Assembly: GCA_021771675.1 (NCBI GenBank)
Contig: JAETOP010000014.1
Coordinates: 1-48,835 of the forward strand
DNA: 48,835 nt
Reading direction: 5' to 3'
From: Oscillospiraceae bacterium
Lineage (GTDB): Bacteria > Bacillota_A > Clostridia > Oscillospirales > Oscillospiraceae
Below are positions 48,488 through 48,835 of this stretch, piece after piece. Numbering within the stretch: position 1 is the first letter of the stretch; every line of letters starts with the position of its first letter. A model generated the notes under the pieces. It was not told where the DNA came from and did no database searches. It saw nothing but the letters and a program-made list of their open reading frames with translations. The translations under genes and the position numbers were made by a program.

Positions 48488-48835
48488 TCAGTCAATATCA
48501 AAGTGATACCATCCGCTGCTCATGCGATACCAGTAGCGGATTTCCCCAGCGGCCTTTTTCCTGGCCAGGCAGGCTTCAATCTGCGCCGGACTGGATTTCG
48601 GGCAGTTAAAATCCATGGCCTTGCCGATGATGTGCCGGCTGTTCTTTGCGCTTCCGGGCAGCTCGTCGTTGTGAGCCTGGCATCTCCGGACGGAGCTTGG
48701 AACCATGGGGCCAAGCTCTTCCCGGATGCTGTCGGCGGCGGCCATCAGCTTTTCCGTGGGGTCTTCCCGCTTCCCCACGCACCGGGGGCAGGGGCAGCGG
48801 ATGTTCGGCTCGTCCGGCTTAAAATACTTGATTCT
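48488..48835 (-). CDS. M15-family D-Ala-D-Ala carboxypeptidase-like endolysin (5' end cut by window)
   Basis: The frame is open to the window edge, so this is the last 115 codons of a longer gene. It begins in the window with RIKYFKPDEPNIRCPCPRC, and the GTG further in is not the true start. The zinc site of Peptidase_M15_3 is visible: SRHIIGKAMDF (His and Asp) and WYHFDID (His, Asp). Such enzymes cut peptidoglycan cross-links at the end of phage infection. It is followed by the DUF6275-like gene and the holin. Confidence 0.86.
   Translation of the reverse strand, partial: RIKYFKPDEPNIRCPCPRCVGKREDPTEKLMAAADSIREELGPMVPSSVRRCQAHNDELPGSAKNSRHIIGKAMDFNCPKSSPAQIEACLARKKAAGEIRYWYRMSSGWYHFDID

Larger units (their letters stand above)
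47292..48835. mobile_element. Lysis end of a prophage next to ssrA (partial)
   Basis: Directly after tmRNA the minus strand carries, in phage order, a partial M15 endolysin, a DUF6275-like gene and a holin, with the module ending in a terminator toward ssrA. The rest of the prophage is beyond the window. Integration at the tmRNA 3' end is inferred from position; the second attachment copy cannot be seen. Confidence 0.75.

Noticed and set aside
1..48835. CRISPR arrays, rRNA or ordinary tRNA genes, transposase genes
   Set aside because: No regularly spaced repeats with spacers, no rRNA signatures, no cloverleaf apart from the tmRNA ends, and no transposase-like protein were seen.

Overview
The window looks like a chromosome segment of a Gram-positive anaerobe of the class Clostridia, probably an Oscillospirales-type gut bacterium. 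The evidence is moderately high GC, strong AGGAGG-type ribosome binding sites, TTGACA/TATAAT promoters, a T-box leader, WhiA, ArgR/AhrC, TlyA, DUF1385, DUF4317, YajC and an OLE RNA locus. The genus cannot be fixed from sequence alone. Housekeeping DNA (about 3.3-47.3 kb) lies between two mobile edges.

Left edge (1-about 3.2 kb): the end of an integrative/conjugative-type element on the minus strand, with parB, a small DUF7768-like gene and ardA (cut by the window). It also holds a 162-nt imperfect palindrome and a leader-like unit (promoter, 33-codon ORF whose start codon sits in a stem, terminator, second SD, second terminator) upstream of parB.

3.3-9 kb: gltX, a cytoplasmic type I pullulanase and a cytidylate-kinase-like gene on plus, then DUF4317 on minus. 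9-18 kb: a long minus-strand operon of FG-GAP lipoprotein, response regulator, sensor kinase, DUF1385, prmC, recA, recX, rimO and pgsA, with short gaps or overlaps and one terminator after pgsA. 18-23.5 kb: murB-whiA-dnaE. 23.5-27.2 kb: small and unusual genes: a four-cluster ferredoxin, a Thr-rich lipoprotein, an OMP-decarboxylase-like protein that has lost its catalytic Lys/Asp, a SodC-like protein, a candidate sporulation-controlled small protein, and yajC.

27-31 kb: tgt and queA (queuosine synthesis) are separated by a small islet with a methyltransferase and a DUF4160/DUF2442 pair that has its own promoter and terminator. 31-33.2 kb: dapA and a Gfo/Idh/MocA oxidoreductase. 33.2-36.9 kb: a tyrosine T-box (UAC specifier) heads a transcript for an M28-type membrane peptidase, tyrS and two GNAT acetyltransferases; a 165-nt hairpin element lies between the T-box terminator and the peptidase.

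36.9-43.8 kb: the OLE locus, read on minus as OLE RNA, oapA, dxs, tlyA, nadK, argR, recN. 43.9-47.3 kb: a NUDIX hydrolase, a HAD hydrolase, then smpB, a cyclophilin, a diverged HAM1/RdgB-like gene and ssrA (tmRNA), so both trans-translation partners are close together. Right edge (47.3 kb on): the lysis end of a prophage beside ssrA, with a holin, a DUF6275-like gene and a partial M15 endolysin.

All calls are from reading the sequence and recalled family knowledge; no database search was run.
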